Positions 16,747-26,410 of a stretch of 56,026 nt of DNA are shown here, piece by piece. The stretch comes from Pontibacter pamirensis (GTDB lineage Bacteria > Bacteroidota > Bacteroidia > Cytophagales > Hymenobacteraceae), in assembly GCF_010015475.1 (NCBI RefSeq), contig NZ_SSNI01000037.1, positions 1 to 56,026 of the forward strand, written 5' to 3'. The stretch's first letter is position 1; every line of letters begins with the position of its first letter. The notes under the pieces are model-generated. The model was not told the origin of the DNA. It did not search any database and saw nothing but the letters and a program-made list of their open reading frames with translations. The translations under genes and the position numbers were made by a program.

Positions 16747-17018
16747 AGGTTGCTTTCCTGATTGCGTATTTGGAGATAAAGCTGCTTGTTCTTGTCACTT
16801 AGCCTGCTTTCATCTACTGAAATAGTACGCAGGATATCGTAAAGGCAATTCACTTTGCCTTCAAGGCTATAGTATTTGTTTACTACAGCCACTTTCATAT
16901 CCTTCAATAAGCAGTATCCTGCTTTAAAATTCCCTTTTTCGTAGCGCAGCACAAAGTCAGACTCTGCAAAAATATCCTCCAGCTTGTTTAAGAATGGCCG
17001 CGTGTACTTTAGCTCCAT
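16743..17018 (-). CDS. Hypothetical protein, 91 aa, in the kinase-rqcH operon
   Basis: Family not recognised. It is a 91-residue soluble protein, mixed charge, no Cys-rich motif, no signal. It reads as two helices around a short strand pair: YTRPFLNKLEDIFAESDFVL, then a KDMKVAVVNKYYSLEGKVNCL stretch, then a charged end. Its ATG at 17018 directly follows the TAA of the response regulator gene, and its TGA overlaps the TTG start of the metallo-hydrolase. The packing argues that it is translated and belongs to the operon. A role as adaptor between phosphorelay and downstream enzymes is only inference. Confidence 0.75.
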   Translation of the reverse strand: MELKYTRPFLNKLEDIFAESDFVLRYEKGNFKAGYCLLKDMKVAVVNKYYSLEGKVNCLYDILRTISVDESRLSDKNKQLYLQIRNQESNL

Positions 17019-17399
17019 TTACTGTGCCGTGTGTTTTTTTACTGTTAATACCAACGCATCAAAGTCCAGCGGCTTCGGCAGGTAGTCGTTGATGCCGGCT
17101 TCTTTGAAGTCTTCCATGCTGTAGTTGTTGGCATTACCTGTAACCGCTATAATTGGGATATTGGCAATCTCCTTGTTCTCATGTGCACGGATTTCGCGGG
17201 TACAATCCATACCGCTCTTCACGGGGATGTTCAGGTCCATCAGAATTGCATCGATCTTGTTGTTCTCCACTTGTTTAATTACCTCACCACCGTTTTTGGC
17301 AGTCAGGATTTTATATTTTTGGAGTTCCAATATCTTTTTTGTCAGGTTGAGAATGACGGAGCTATCCTCAGCGATCAAAATAGTCTTGCTTTCAGCCAT
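17019..17399 (-). CDS. Single-domain response regulator (CheY-like)
   Basis: A 126-residue stand-alone receiver: AEDSS acidic pocket at about residues 10-14, phospho-acceptor Asp in AILMDLNIPVKSG (about 55), the Thr of AVTGN and the Lys of LPKPLD. No output domain. It starts 3 bases after the stop of the hybrid kinase, so it is the probable downstream partner of that kinase's HPt domain. Such receivers act by protein contact or as phosphate sinks. Confidence 0.9.
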   Translation of the reverse strand: MAESKTILIAEDSSVILNLTKKILELQKYKILTAKNGGEVIKQVENNKIDAILMDLNIPVKSGMDCTREIRAHENKEIANIPIIAVTGNANNYSMEDFKEAGINDYLPKPLDFDALVLTVKKHTAQ

Positions 17400-17402
17400 G
17401 TG

Positions 17403-20400
17403 CTAACAGAGTATAATTTCTTTATATAATTTTCTATAGTTTTCGTAATGAGACTGCAATTTGGAGAAATTTTCATCTATATGCTCCAAATGGTTTTGTT
17501 TAATGTCATGCTCCAGTTGCTTGGCAACTTCAGCGAGCAAAACAATACCTAGTGTGAAGCCAGTGCCCTTCAGTTGATGCAATGTACTTAAAATACCATT
17601 GTAATGTTGTGACTCCAGGTCTTTTTTGACCTCGTCGAGCAGTAAGGCAGCCTCTTCTTCGAATTCGGAGTACAATTGATGCACAAAATCCGGCCCTCCA
17701 ATCTGTTTTAGCTGATCTACCACCTCTAAGTCGATAATAGACTCAACTGCAGGCACTTCCTCAGGTGCAGCATCGTGTTCTGCCCCTGTGTTCTGCTGAT
17801 CATACCGGCCGTGTTGCTCCCATTTCACGATGATGGCATGCAGGTCGGCACCCTTCACCGGTTTCGAAACATAATCGTCCATTCCCTGGCCCATGAACTT
17901 CTCAGCGTCGTCTTTCATAGAGTACGCGGTCATGGCTACGATAGGGGGGCAGGCTTTGCCTAACTTTTCCTTGATAATCCTGGTAGCCGTAACACCATCC
18001 ATCTCGGGCATCTGTATGTCCATGAAGATGATATTGTAATGGTTGCTGGTAGCCATTTCAATGGCTTCGTAACCGTTAGAAGCGGTATTGATAATACAGC
18101 CCAATCGCTCCAGCAGCTTTTGTGCCACTCTCTGGTTTATCTGGTTGTCATCCACCAGCAATACAAATGGAGGATTATTCAGGGTTTTAGGTTCAGCACT
18201 TTCATTCAGCTGCTGGCGCTGCTGCTGTTCTTTTACCTCCGCTGCATTGGCCTGGCGCACCTTAATATCAAACCAGAACACACTGCCAGCCTGGCCTTCA
18301 GATTCTACCCCAATGTCGCCGCCGAGTAGGTGCGTCAGTTGTTTTGAAATGGCAAGGCCCAGGCCAGTGCCTCCAAAGGTTTTGGTGGAGGTATTGTCGA
18401 GCTGCATAAAGTCATTAAACAGCAGTTGCTGGTCTTCCGGGGAAATGCCAATACCGGAGTCTTTTACACGCACGTGCAGCCTGTAATACGTTTGGTCGAG
18501 CTGCTCGGCATCCACGCTGATACTTACATTGCCGGCATTTGTAAATTTGATGGCGTTGGATGTAAGGTTGGAAAGGATCTGCGTCAGACGTGTTTCATCT
18601 GTATAAACATACCTTGGCGTATCCGGGCTGATGGTGTAATTAAAGCTCAGGTCCTTTTGCTGCGCCCTGTTCACAAAGAGTGAATGGATTTTGTCCAGCG
18701 TCTCGTGCAGGTCTACGCCGCTATCGTGTGTTACGAGTTTGCCCGCCTGTATCTTGCTCAGGTCCAGGATATCGTTCAGAATAGCCAGCAGGGCGTCTGA
18801 AGACTTGCGCAGGGTGTCGATGTACTCGCTTTGCTCCGGATCGGTGTTTACCTGGTTGAGCAGGTCAATCATACCGATGATACCGTTCATAGGCGTGCGC
18901 AGTTCATGGCTCATGTTGGCAAGGAACTGGGTCTTCACCTTTAGCAAGTTCTCTGCTTCTTCTTTTGCCTTCAATAAGGCTTTCTGCGTACGCTTTAGCT
19001 CCGACACGTCGCGGGCTACCCCTTCAAGTGCAGTTGGCTTTCCGTGCTCATTATAGGTAAGGCGTGAGTCAATAAGCACAGTTTTAAGTTCTCCGTCTTT
19101 GCAAATCAGTTCTACCTCCATGTCACGGAAGCTCTGCTCCTCCAGCACACGATGGCGCAAACGTGCCAGGTCCTTTAAATTGGCGAAGAAGTTAATTATT
19201 TTCTTTTGCAACACCTCTTCTTCGGTATACCCCAGCAACTGTGCAATAGAAGGACTCACCAGTTCGATGACACCTTCCAAAGAAATACGGTAATAAACGT
19301 CCTGGAACGACTCAAAAATACGGCGGAACTTCTTCTCGTTGTTTGCGAGTGCCAGCTGCGCCATTTTCTTGTCTGTCATGTCAAGGGCCATGCCGGAGAT
19401 CTCTTCAAAGGTGCCATCCGGCAGGTAGATCGGGCTCAGGAACACTTCGCGCCAGATGCCGGTTGGCTTTATGTATACTTCGAAGTGCTGGGGATGCCCA
19501 TGAAACACCTGCTTATACTTTTCTACCCAGAATTCATAGGTGCTCTCATGCACAGCTACAATAGAGCTATCATCGATGCGCGTGTAAGGCTGCAATACCT
19601 GTCCACTGCGGCTTTCGAAGCTATCTGCGAAGTTGCGATTAAAGGATGTCAGCTCATAATGGCGGTTCATCGACCACATATGGTGCGTACCACTTTCGAA
19701 GATGGCATTTAACCTGGCGTTCTGGTTGTTTATCTGCTCCTCGTTTCGCTTGCGTTCGATTGCCAGGGCCACCTGGTTTGATATGAAGTGCAGAATCTCG
19801 ATATCTGTCGGCACATACGCATCCGCATTCTGATAATCCTGGAGCATAATCACTCCGATGATGCGGTCACCGATGGCCAGTGGCGAGCAGAGGATTACCT
19901 CAGGTGTGGCCCCGAACAGCGTCAGGTTTTCCCGCACCTCCAGGTCCAGCAGCGCCTGCTTCTGCATGTAAAGCGGCTTGCCCGTCTGGATGATGTATTC
20001 TGATAAGCCGGTGGAGAAAGGCCGCCCCAGATGTGGCCTTTCGGCTTTATCAATGTACTGGTCTACGAGGTAAACAAAGTTGAGGTATTTCTGCTCGTGT
20101 TCTACCAGCGCAATGCTGATATTGCGTGTTTCTATGATCTTACTCAGTTCCCGGTGAATGGCCGAGTAGAGCGAGTTCAGGTCTTTGCTGCTGATGGCAA
20201 GGTTGGCGATACTATAGTACACCTTCTGCAGCCGCTCCGCTTTAATGCGGTCGGTGATATCGTGCAGGATAGCGCGCGTAGCCACAGGCCGCCCGTCCTG
20301 CCAGCTGCAGGTAATACTGCCGATGAGGTGAACGGGCTTTCCGGCCTTCGTCAGGAATACGGTTTCAATTTTATTAACATTCTCACCTTTGTATAGGTTG

Positions 20401-22646
20401 CGCAGCTGATAAATGAGCTTGGCCTTGTAGTAGGGGTGTACAATGTCGTTCAGCGTGAGCGACTCAATATCCTCATCGGTATAGCCGAGGCGGTCTTTCC
20501 AGGCTTTATTTACAAAAATGAACTTGTTGTCGACAGAGATATTCTGGATAAGGTCATGCGCGTTATCGAACAGGTCCTGTAACCGGATTTTATTGTCCTT
20601 CAGGGCCTCCATCGCAATACGCTTATCTGTCATGTCCTTCCCGACACTGGTCACGCCCGTTACCTTGCCCTCCTGATTGTACTCGAACATGCTGTTCCAG
20701 CGCAGCGTCTTCAGCTGCCCGGATTTTGTAATGATGTCGCGTTCGTAGTAAGAATTCAGTTGCTTTGTTTCGAGCCTGTTGAAGTGGTCCTGTAGCCGTT
20801 GTGCTCTTTCATGCTCCGGCACCAGAATATCGAAAAAGCTTTTGCCTATTAGCTCCTCGTGTGAGTACTCTACATACTTCAGGAAATAGTTGTTAGTAAA
20901 GGCAATGTTGCCGTTGTTATCGAGGCTATAGTAGATGAGGTTAACTTTATCCAGGAAGTTACGGAACTGGTCCATCGACTCCCGCAGCACCTCTTCCCGC
21001 CGCTTGGCCAGCTGGGCTTGTTTGCGCTGCGTGATGTCTCGCTTGAAAGCCTGAAGATAATATTCCCCGTTTAAGAGAAGCCTGCTGACACTTATTTCCG
21101 TATCCAGAAGGGTGCCATCTTTGCGACGGTTTTTCCACTCAAATGTTATAGGCTTGCCCGTTGAGAGTACCTCCTGCATCAGTCTTTCAGCTTTCTGAGC
21201 GGAGTTGGTGCCGTCCGGCTGCAGTTCCGGAGAAAAAGCGGTAGGGCTGTGCCCGATCAAATCTTCGCGGGTGCAGCGGAAAAACTCAATGGCTTTCTCG
21301 TTGCATTCCACCACTACCCCGTTTTTGAACAGCAGTATAGCATCGTAAGACGATTCAAACAAGAGCCTGTACTTATCTTCACTGTACGTAAGTTGCTCCT
21401 CTAACTGGTGACGGGCAATATATTGGCCGATGGCAGTACCTATAAAATCAAGCAAGGCCACAAAAGAAGGTGTCATCCGGTGCTGATCGCCTGTCCACAC
21501 AAGTATAAGCGCCAGTACTTCCTTCTCTGTTGTAATGGGAACCAGGGTAATCTGGCGCTGCATCGCTGTTTTCAGGTGCTCCTGCAGGCTTGCCAGTGCT
21601 TTAGGTTTGTCTTTTGTCAGCAACTGGCTCATGAGCGCTTGGTCTACTACCAGTTCATCTGGTAAGGTGTGGCTGCCCAATTCTCCGGCAGAATACGACA
21701 GTGTGAATTTTCCCTCATCAGGCACACAGGTAAACACACAGCCGCCGGATGCATCACTTTTCTCTAAAAGCTCATTCAGCGTATTATGAAGCACTTCATA
21801 CTGGCTATCGGAGGAAGAGAGGTTTGTGATCAACTGGTTTAAAAATTCCAGCTGATGGTTACGGAAACGGATATCCTGCTCCGAGACAATCACCTCGTTC
21901 AGATTTTTTACCGCACCATAAACTACTTCCTGGCTTTGGAACATGCCTTTCTGTAGTGTTATCTCTACAGGAAGCAGGTCATTATCGGTCTCATGAAGCC
22001 ACCATTCAAACTTCTGTTTTGCTCCCTGCAGGGCCATCTGTACTTGTTTCTTCAGGGCTACGCGTTCAAACAGGTTCAGCTCAAAGCAGTTGGAAAGGGA
22101 TTTGCCAATCAGGGCTTCTTTTTCCTGCTGTAAGAGGTTGAGCGCATTCTGATTGACATCAATAAAGCAACCCGCGCTGTCGAGTAGGAAAAGGGGCTCC
22201 GTGCTGCCATCAAAAACAAGGTGGTAACTATCATCCGAAACAAATTCAGCAGGCTGCGTTATCAAGGCCAGTTCCACATACACAAAATCTTCCTCCTGGT
22301 AATGCATCAGGCGTGCATAATAGGTAAAGGCAGGGTATGTTGGGGTAGGTGTGTGCTGTATCTTTCCTGAAAAAGAGCGTTGCTGCATCAGGCTTTCCAG
22401 CATCATGTCATAGTCCTCTTGTGTCAGGTGTAATAAGTCCTGCAGGTTATAAGCAGTATTGCCGTGGCCGTTTAAGCTATTGCCCGCGATGTTTTTGACC
22501 TGCGCATTAACCACCAGTATACTGCCATCGGGCTGTGCTACGGCTAAGCCGTGCGTTGGCTCGGTAAGTTGCTCCAGTACATGAAGCAAATCATTTGCGT
22601 TTTGGGTAGGAGTGGCGCCTGTTTTCTGGTCTGGTAATAAGGGCAT
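17403..22646 (-). CDS. Giant cytoplasmic PAS/GAF hybrid histidine kinase with REC and HPt
   Basis: A 1747-residue multisensor. From the N-terminus I see PAS-like units near 20-130 and 145-260, a GAF-like unit near 275-415, PAS near 425-545, 560-680 and 690-805, a second GAF near 815-965, and PAS near 975-1100 and 1105-1220. Then HisKA with SHELRTPMNGIIG (phospho-His about 1246), HATPase with SNAIKFTN, DSGIGIS and GGTGLGLAISKQL, a receiver with FMDIQMPEMDG (Asp about 1543), and a C-terminal HPt with LHQLKGTGF (His about 1689). No transmembrane helix is evident, so signals are cytoplasmic. It can run a full His-Asp-His relay, ending on the adjacent response regulator. First gene of the rqcH operon. 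Confidence 0.92.
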   Translation of the reverse strand: MPLLPDQKTGATPTQNANDLLHVLEQLTEPTHGLAVAQPDGSILVVNAQVKNIAGNSLNGHGNTAYNLQDLLHLTQEDYDMMLESLMQQRSFSGKIQHTPTPTYPAFTYYARLMHYQEEDFVYVELALITQPAEFVSDDSYHLVFDGSTEPLFLLDSAGCFIDVNQNALNLLQQEKEALIGKSLSNCFELNLFERVALKKQVQMALQGAKQKFEWWLHETDNDLLPVEITLQKGMFQSQEVVYGAVKNLNEVIVSEQDIRFRNHQLEFLNQLITNLSSSDSQYEVLHNTLNELLEKSDASGGCVFTCVPDEGKFTLSYSAGELGSHTLPDELVVDQALMSQLLTKDKPKALASLQEHLKTAMQRQITLVPITTEKEVLALILVWTGDQHRMTPSFVALLDFIGTAIGQYIARHQLEEQLTYSEDKYRLLFESSYDAILLFKNGVVVECNEKAIEFFRCTREDLIGHSPTAFSPELQPDGTNSAQKAERLMQEVLSTGKPITFEWKNRRKDGTLLDTEISVSRLLLNGEYYLQAFKRDITQRKQAQLAKRREEVLRESMDQFRNFLDKVNLIYYSLDNNGNIAFTNNYFLKYVEYSHEELIGKSFFDILVPEHERAQRLQDHFNRLETKQLNSYYERDIITKSGQLKTLRWNSMFEYNQEGKVTGVTSVGKDMTDKRIAMEALKDNKIRLQDLFDNAHDLIQNISVDNKFIFVNKAWKDRLGYTDEDIESLTLNDIVHPYYKAKLIYQLRNLYKGENVNKIETVFLTKAGKPVHLIGSITCSWQDGRPVATRAILHDITDRIKAERLQKVYYSIANLAISSKDLNSLYSAIHRELSKIIETRNISIALVEHEQKYLNFVYLVDQYIDKAERPHLGRPFSTGLSEYIIQTGKPLYMQKQALLDLEVRENLTLFGATPEVILCSPLAIGDRIIGVIMLQDYQNADAYVPTDIEILHFISNQVALAIERKRNEEQINNQNARLNAIFESGTHHMWSMNRHYELTSFNRNFADSFESRSGQVLQPYTRIDDSSIVAVHESTYEFWVEKYKQVFHGHPQHFEVYIKPTGIWREVFLSPIYLPDGTFEEISGMALDMTDKKMAQLALANNEKKFRRIFESFQDVYYRISLEGVIELVSPSIAQLLGYTEEEVLQKKIINFFANLKDLARLRHRVLEEQSFRDMEVELICKDGELKTVLIDSRLTYNEHGKPTALEGVARDVSELKRTQKALLKAKEEAENLLKVKTQFLANMSHELRTPMNGIIGMIDLLNQVNTDPEQSEYIDTLRKSSDALLAILNDILDLSKIQAGKLVTHDSGVDLHETLDKIHSLFVNRAQQKDLSFNYTISPDTPRYVYTDETRLTQILSNLTSNAIKFTNAGNVSISVDAEQLDQTYYRLHVRVKDSGIGISPEDQQLLFNDFMQLDNTSTKTFGGTGLGLAISKQLTHLLGGDIGVESEGQAGSVFWFDIKVRQANAAEVKEQQQRQQLNESAEPKTLNNPPFVLLVDDNQINQRVAQKLLERLGCIINTASNGYEAIEMATSNHYNIIFMDIQMPEMDGVTATRIIKEKLGKACPPIVAMTAYSMKDDAEKFMGQGMDDYVSKPVKGADLHAIIVKWEQHGRYDQQNTGAEHDAAPEEVPAVESIIDLEVVDQLKQIGGPDFVHQLYSEFEEEAALLLDEVKKDLESQHYNGILSTLHQLKGTGFTLGIVLLAEVAKQLEHDIKQNHLEHIDENFSKLQSHYENYRKLYKEIILC

Positions 22647-22967
22647 GCTGTCTTAAACTAATGGTAAAATACGTACTGTGTTTGTTGCGCCGGTAACCGC
22701 TTATTTGTACTATTTATGAAATAAGCGATAAATTAGCAAAAATTTGCTTCTAAGGCTATTGTTGCAGCATATAAACATTATAGTTAAGCTGTAAATGCCG
22801 TTTGTAGCCAAATTTAAGTCATTTGTTTCGATTAAAAGTACTTTTTACGCATACAATCAGCTCAAAGAATGGCGACTGCGTCAGCGGAAGTCTAGTGCAA
22901 TAACACGTAAGTAGAATTGCATAGAACTGTCGACGGTCGAAATACAGGCTTATGCATCTAAGAGAAA
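22647..22967. other. Divergent regulatory gap between kinase operon and miaA, with 9-bp dyad
   Basis: The 321-base gap has no gene. A perfect inverted repeat CGCTTATTT (22698-22706) / AAATAAGCG (22719-22727) with centres 21 bases apart lies 52-81 bases upstream of the kinase ATG and is a candidate operator. No exact TAnnTTTG box was found for either gene. Confidence 0.5.
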
Positions 22968-23897
22968 ATGGCAAACATGAACATGCAGAAACATTTGGTA
23001 GTGGTGGTGGGGCCAACGGCTGTAGGTAAAACTGACCTTTGCGTACAGTTGGCAAAGCATTACCATACTGAAATTATCTCGGCTGATTCCCGCCAGCTAT
23101 TCCGGGAGATGAGCATCGGTACTGCCAAACCAACGCAAGAGGATCAACAGGGGGTGCCACACCATTTTGTAGATTCGCATAGTATAGCCGATGAGTATAA
23201 TGCCGGTGCCTTCGGGCAGGATGTGCTGGCGCTGCTGGAGAGACTTTTCCAACAGCACAATGTCGTTATCCTGACTGGCGGCTCAGGCCTTTACGTGCGG
23301 GCGGTACTGGAAGGTATGGATGAAATGCCGGATGCTGACCCTGCCGTGCGCGAGGCACTAAGCCGGCAATATGAGGAGGAGGGGCTGCAGCCGCTGCTTG
23401 ATAAAATGCAGGAACTGGACCCCATTTACTTTGCCCAGGTCGACAAGGCCAATCCGCAGCGGGTAATCCGTGCGGTAGAAGTGTGCCTAACCAGCGGGTT
23501 CCCTTATTCCTCCTTTCGCAGAAGTGAGAAGCTGGAGCGCCCATTTAATAGCATAAAAATAGGCTTAAACCGGAACCGCAGCGAGCTGTATCAACGCATA
23601 AACCAACGCATGGACCTGATGCTGCAGCAGGGTTTGCTGCAAGAGGCAAAAGCCTTATACCCTTACCGGGCGCACAATGCCCTGCAAACCGTAGGCTACA
23701 AAGAGATATTCGATTTCCTGGAGGGCAAGTATGATTGGGAGGAAGCGGTGCGCCTGCTAAAGCGCAACAGCCGCCGCTATGCTAAGCGCCAGCTCACCTG
23801 GTTTACGAAGCACCCGGAAGAGTATACCTGGTTTGAGCCACAGCAATGGCAGGAAATTGTGGCTTGCATTGATAGTGAAATGTCTAAGCAATTATAA
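22968..23897 (+). CDS. miaA: tRNA dimethylallyltransferase MiaA
   Basis: MiaA transfers a dimethylallyl group to A37 of tRNAs reading UNN codons. The 309-residue product shows the P-loop VVGPTAVGKTDL (about residues 12-23), SADSRQLFREM, the GTAKP motif, HHFVDSHS, LTGGSGLYVRA and the C-terminal QTVGYKEIFDFL followed by RRYAKRQLTWF. Length is normal. The ATG at 22968 has in-frame ATGs 9 and 15 bases downstream, so the exact start is uncertain by a few codons. Single gene; no strong terminator was found after it. Confidence 0.95.
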   Translation: MANMNMQKHLVVVVGPTAVGKTDLCVQLAKHYHTEIISADSRQLFREMSIGTAKPTQEDQQGVPHHFVDSHSIADEYNAGAFGQDVLALLERLFQQHNVVILTGGSGLYVRAVLEGMDEMPDADPAVREALSRQYEEEGLQPLLDKMQELDPIYFAQVDKANPQRVIRAVEVCLTSGFPYSSFRRSEKLERPFNSIKIGLNRNRSELYQRINQRMDLMLQQGLLQEAKALYPYRAHNALQTVGYKEIFDFLEGKYDWEEAVRLLKRNSRRYAKRQLTWFTKHPEEYTWFEPQQWQEIVACIDSEMSKQL

Positions 23898-24016
23898 ATA
23901 ATTAAATACTGAATAACTGAATTCTTGAAGAATGGCAACGAAGAATTTTCCCTTTCCATAAAAAGTCGTTCTCCCAGTTTATTCAGAAGCCAATTATTCA
24001 GTCATTCATAATTAAA

Positions 24017-26407
24017 TTAGAACGGGTAGCCGATTGCTATGTTCAGCACCATGCTGTTTTCGCCGCTAAAACTGCCATTAAATTCATTGAGCACGAAGCG
24101 TTCGCCCTGGGGCAGGTAGGGTACGCGCACAGGTATACCCAGGTCCAGGCGGATCACGAAGAACTCAATGTCTATCCGTAACCCAAATCCAGTACCTACT
24201 GCCAGTTCATTTACGAAGTTATTAGCGTCGAAAACTCCACCTTCTCGTAAAAGTTCTCCGGCGTCGTTAAACTCCTCCTGAAACGTCCAGATATTACCTG
24301 CGTCCACAAATACCGCACCTTTAAAAAAGCCTGCAATCGGAAACCGATATTCGAGGTTACCAACCAGCCTGATGTCACCGACCTGGTCGAAGAAGGAGAA
24401 GGAGGAGGCTGCATTCTCGTCTCTGAAAGTGCCGGGGCCTATGCTGCGGGCTCTGAAAGCACGTATACTGTTAGGTCCGCCAACAGAGAATTGTTTTACA
24501 TAGGGCAGGGTGGTGGAGTTACCGTAGGCATAGCCCGCTCCCGCCACCAGGCGCGTTACCAGTTGGCTCTCTTTCCCAATATTCAAATAATGCCTGAAGT
24601 CATTGTCAAGCAGTACGTACTGTGAGAATTGGCTTCCTGCAATGGTGCGAGGCTCATCGGGAGTTGGCGGAGGAAAGCCAGTAAGAGATTGAAAGGCATT
24701 AAGGGAGTTTCCGGATAAATCCAGAATAACCCTGTCGAAGAACTGGTGTGTTCTGTCTTCAAACACCTGCGTGCTATAGGTGAGCTGGTAAATAGAGCCG
24801 ATGATAAACTGATTCTCAAAACTGCGTTGAAGGAATGGGTTGCGCTCTAAATAAGTTTCAAAAGCATCTGTGGTGTTACTCAGTTGCACATACTGCAGGT
24901 TGATTGGAGTCACATCAAATGTCAGTGTCTGTGTAGGCCGATATGTATAGCCGTATGTGGCACTGTAGGAGTTCATCCGGAAAAAGCCCACGCGGTTTAG
25001 TAAGCTAAACCCAGCGCCTATACGCGTTTGTGGTGCAAACTCTGTCCGTAGGTTTCTTATATTGAATGGTGATAAAATGCGCGGGAAGGTGAGCGAGGCT
25101 CTGGCACTGATCTCGTATGAGGTGAGATTCTGATTGCCTACCTGTTCAACGCCTTCAGGCGCCTCACCTGTGCCCCTGCCTCCTACAAAAGACTCAAATG
25201 TGCCTGAAAGCTCCAGATTCAGCAGTTCAGAGCCTCTAAAAGTGTTTCTGTTACGGAAAGAGATATTCAGACCGGGGCCGGCAAAGCCGTTCGATTTGTT
25301 TACCATCTGCGCCTCAGCCCGCAAAGACTTTTTCAGGGCAGGTGTGAGATATATAAAAGCATCAAGGGCGTCGTTGTTTACTGTGTCTACCTTATAATCT
25401 ATGTTAACAAATTTATAGGCCGGGAACGCTGCCAAACGCTTCGTTGTGAGCAGGTGCTCTTCGCGTGTATAAAGGCTGTCGTGCTCCAGAAAAACGCTAC
25501 GAAGCAAATGCTTTGCCTGCACATAGTTTTCGTTTGGTATGTAATGGTAGCCTCTATAGTTAATAGTGTCGTTAAGGGCTAAGCTATCTCCGAGGGAGTA
25601 GTTAGCAAAAATGTATATATCATCCAGCGTATATTGCCGAAGGGCCTTGGGAGAGGCTGCGTTTTTTACGCGTAACAGTACATCCACCAGCCTTTCTCCA
25701 GCTTCTCCTACAGTTGTATCGGCACTGAAAATGAGCAGCTCGGGGCCAAAGAAGTAGTAGCCTTCGTTCTTGAGAATGCCTGCGATTCGGAGTCGCTCCG
25801 CAGTCATCGTTTCAAGGCCGTAAGTCTCTCCTGTTTCTAACAGCGACTCGTCTATTGTTTGCTCAATGTCTTGGTAAACGGGCAACGAATCATTCAGGAT
25901 ATAGGCTATTTTACGGTAACGGTACGGTTCGCCTACCTTGGCCGTCCAGCTTACGGCAGCTTTTTGATTTTCTATAGTGGTGGTGCTGCCCACTGTGTTG
26001 TTAAAGTAGCCTTTGTTGTGCAGGTAGTTGCTCATGAGCTCGCTTACTGTTCCGGTATCCAGCTCAGTGTACAGCACTGGTGGCTCCCCAAGAGTTGTCA
26101 TGATCCAGTGCTTCACACCTTTTTCTTTTTCGGTGTAGAAGGCGTTGTAGATGGCAAGCTTTGGGCGAAGCCCAAGAATAGAGGCATTGGGATCCGGCCT
26201 TACAATCTGACTTAGGGTAGTCTCCAGTTCTGCGGAGCGGTCACTGCTGTCGTTTTCACCTTTTACCTTTACATCATATTCCCAGAACAGGGCTTTACCT
26301 TCGGGTACCACCTTTGTAACGCTGCAGCCTGAGGTGAGCAGGAGCATCAGCAGTAGTGGTAGAATACAAATGCCTTTAATTCTTTTCAAAGGTTGCGTGT
26401 GTAACAT
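24017..26407 (-). CDS. tamL: TamL: outer-membrane BamA/TamA-family lipoprotein
   Basis: A 796-residue Omp85-superfamily protein. The N-terminus has a lipoprotein signal with lipobox LTSGC (Cys about 28), the hallmark of Bacteroidota TamL as opposed to TamA. POTRA-like segments fill about 35-400 and a 16-strand beta-barrel about 400-796, with the usual GAVFVDAGNIW and a C-terminal aromatic end (IAIGYPF). It works with TamB in moving envelope components between inner and outer membrane. It follows tamB by 3 bases on the same strand. Homologues in Flavobacterium are described as important for envelope integrity (known of family). Confidence 0.88.
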   Translation of the reverse strand: MLHTQPLKRIKGICILPLLLMLLLTSGCSVTKVVPEGKALFWEYDVKVKGENDSSDRSAELETTLSQIVRPDPNASILGLRPKLAIYNAFYTEKEKGVKHWIMTTLGEPPVLYTELDTGTVSELMSNYLHNKGYFNNTVGSTTTIENQKAAVSWTAKVGEPYRYRKIAYILNDSLPVYQDIEQTIDESLLETGETYGLETMTAERLRIAGILKNEGYYFFGPELLIFSADTTVGEAGERLVDVLLRVKNAASPKALRQYTLDDIYIFANYSLGDSLALNDTINYRGYHYIPNENYVQAKHLLRSVFLEHDSLYTREEHLLTTKRLAAFPAYKFVNIDYKVDTVNNDALDAFIYLTPALKKSLRAEAQMVNKSNGFAGPGLNISFRNRNTFRGSELLNLELSGTFESFVGGRGTGEAPEGVEQVGNQNLTSYEISARASLTFPRILSPFNIRNLRTEFAPQTRIGAGFSLLNRVGFFRMNSYSATYGYTYRPTQTLTFDVTPINLQYVQLSNTTDAFETYLERNPFLQRSFENQFIIGSIYQLTYSTQVFEDRTHQFFDRVILDLSGNSLNAFQSLTGFPPPTPDEPRTIAGSQFSQYVLLDNDFRHYLNIGKESQLVTRLVAGAGYAYGNSTTLPYVKQFSVGGPNSIRAFRARSIGPGTFRDENAASSFSFFDQVGDIRLVGNLEYRFPIAGFFKGAVFVDAGNIWTFQEEFNDAGELLREGGVFDANNFVNELAVGTGFGLRIDIEFFVIRLDLGIPVRVPYLPQGERFVLNEFNGSFSGENSMVLNIAIGYPF

Positions 26408-26410
26408 ATA

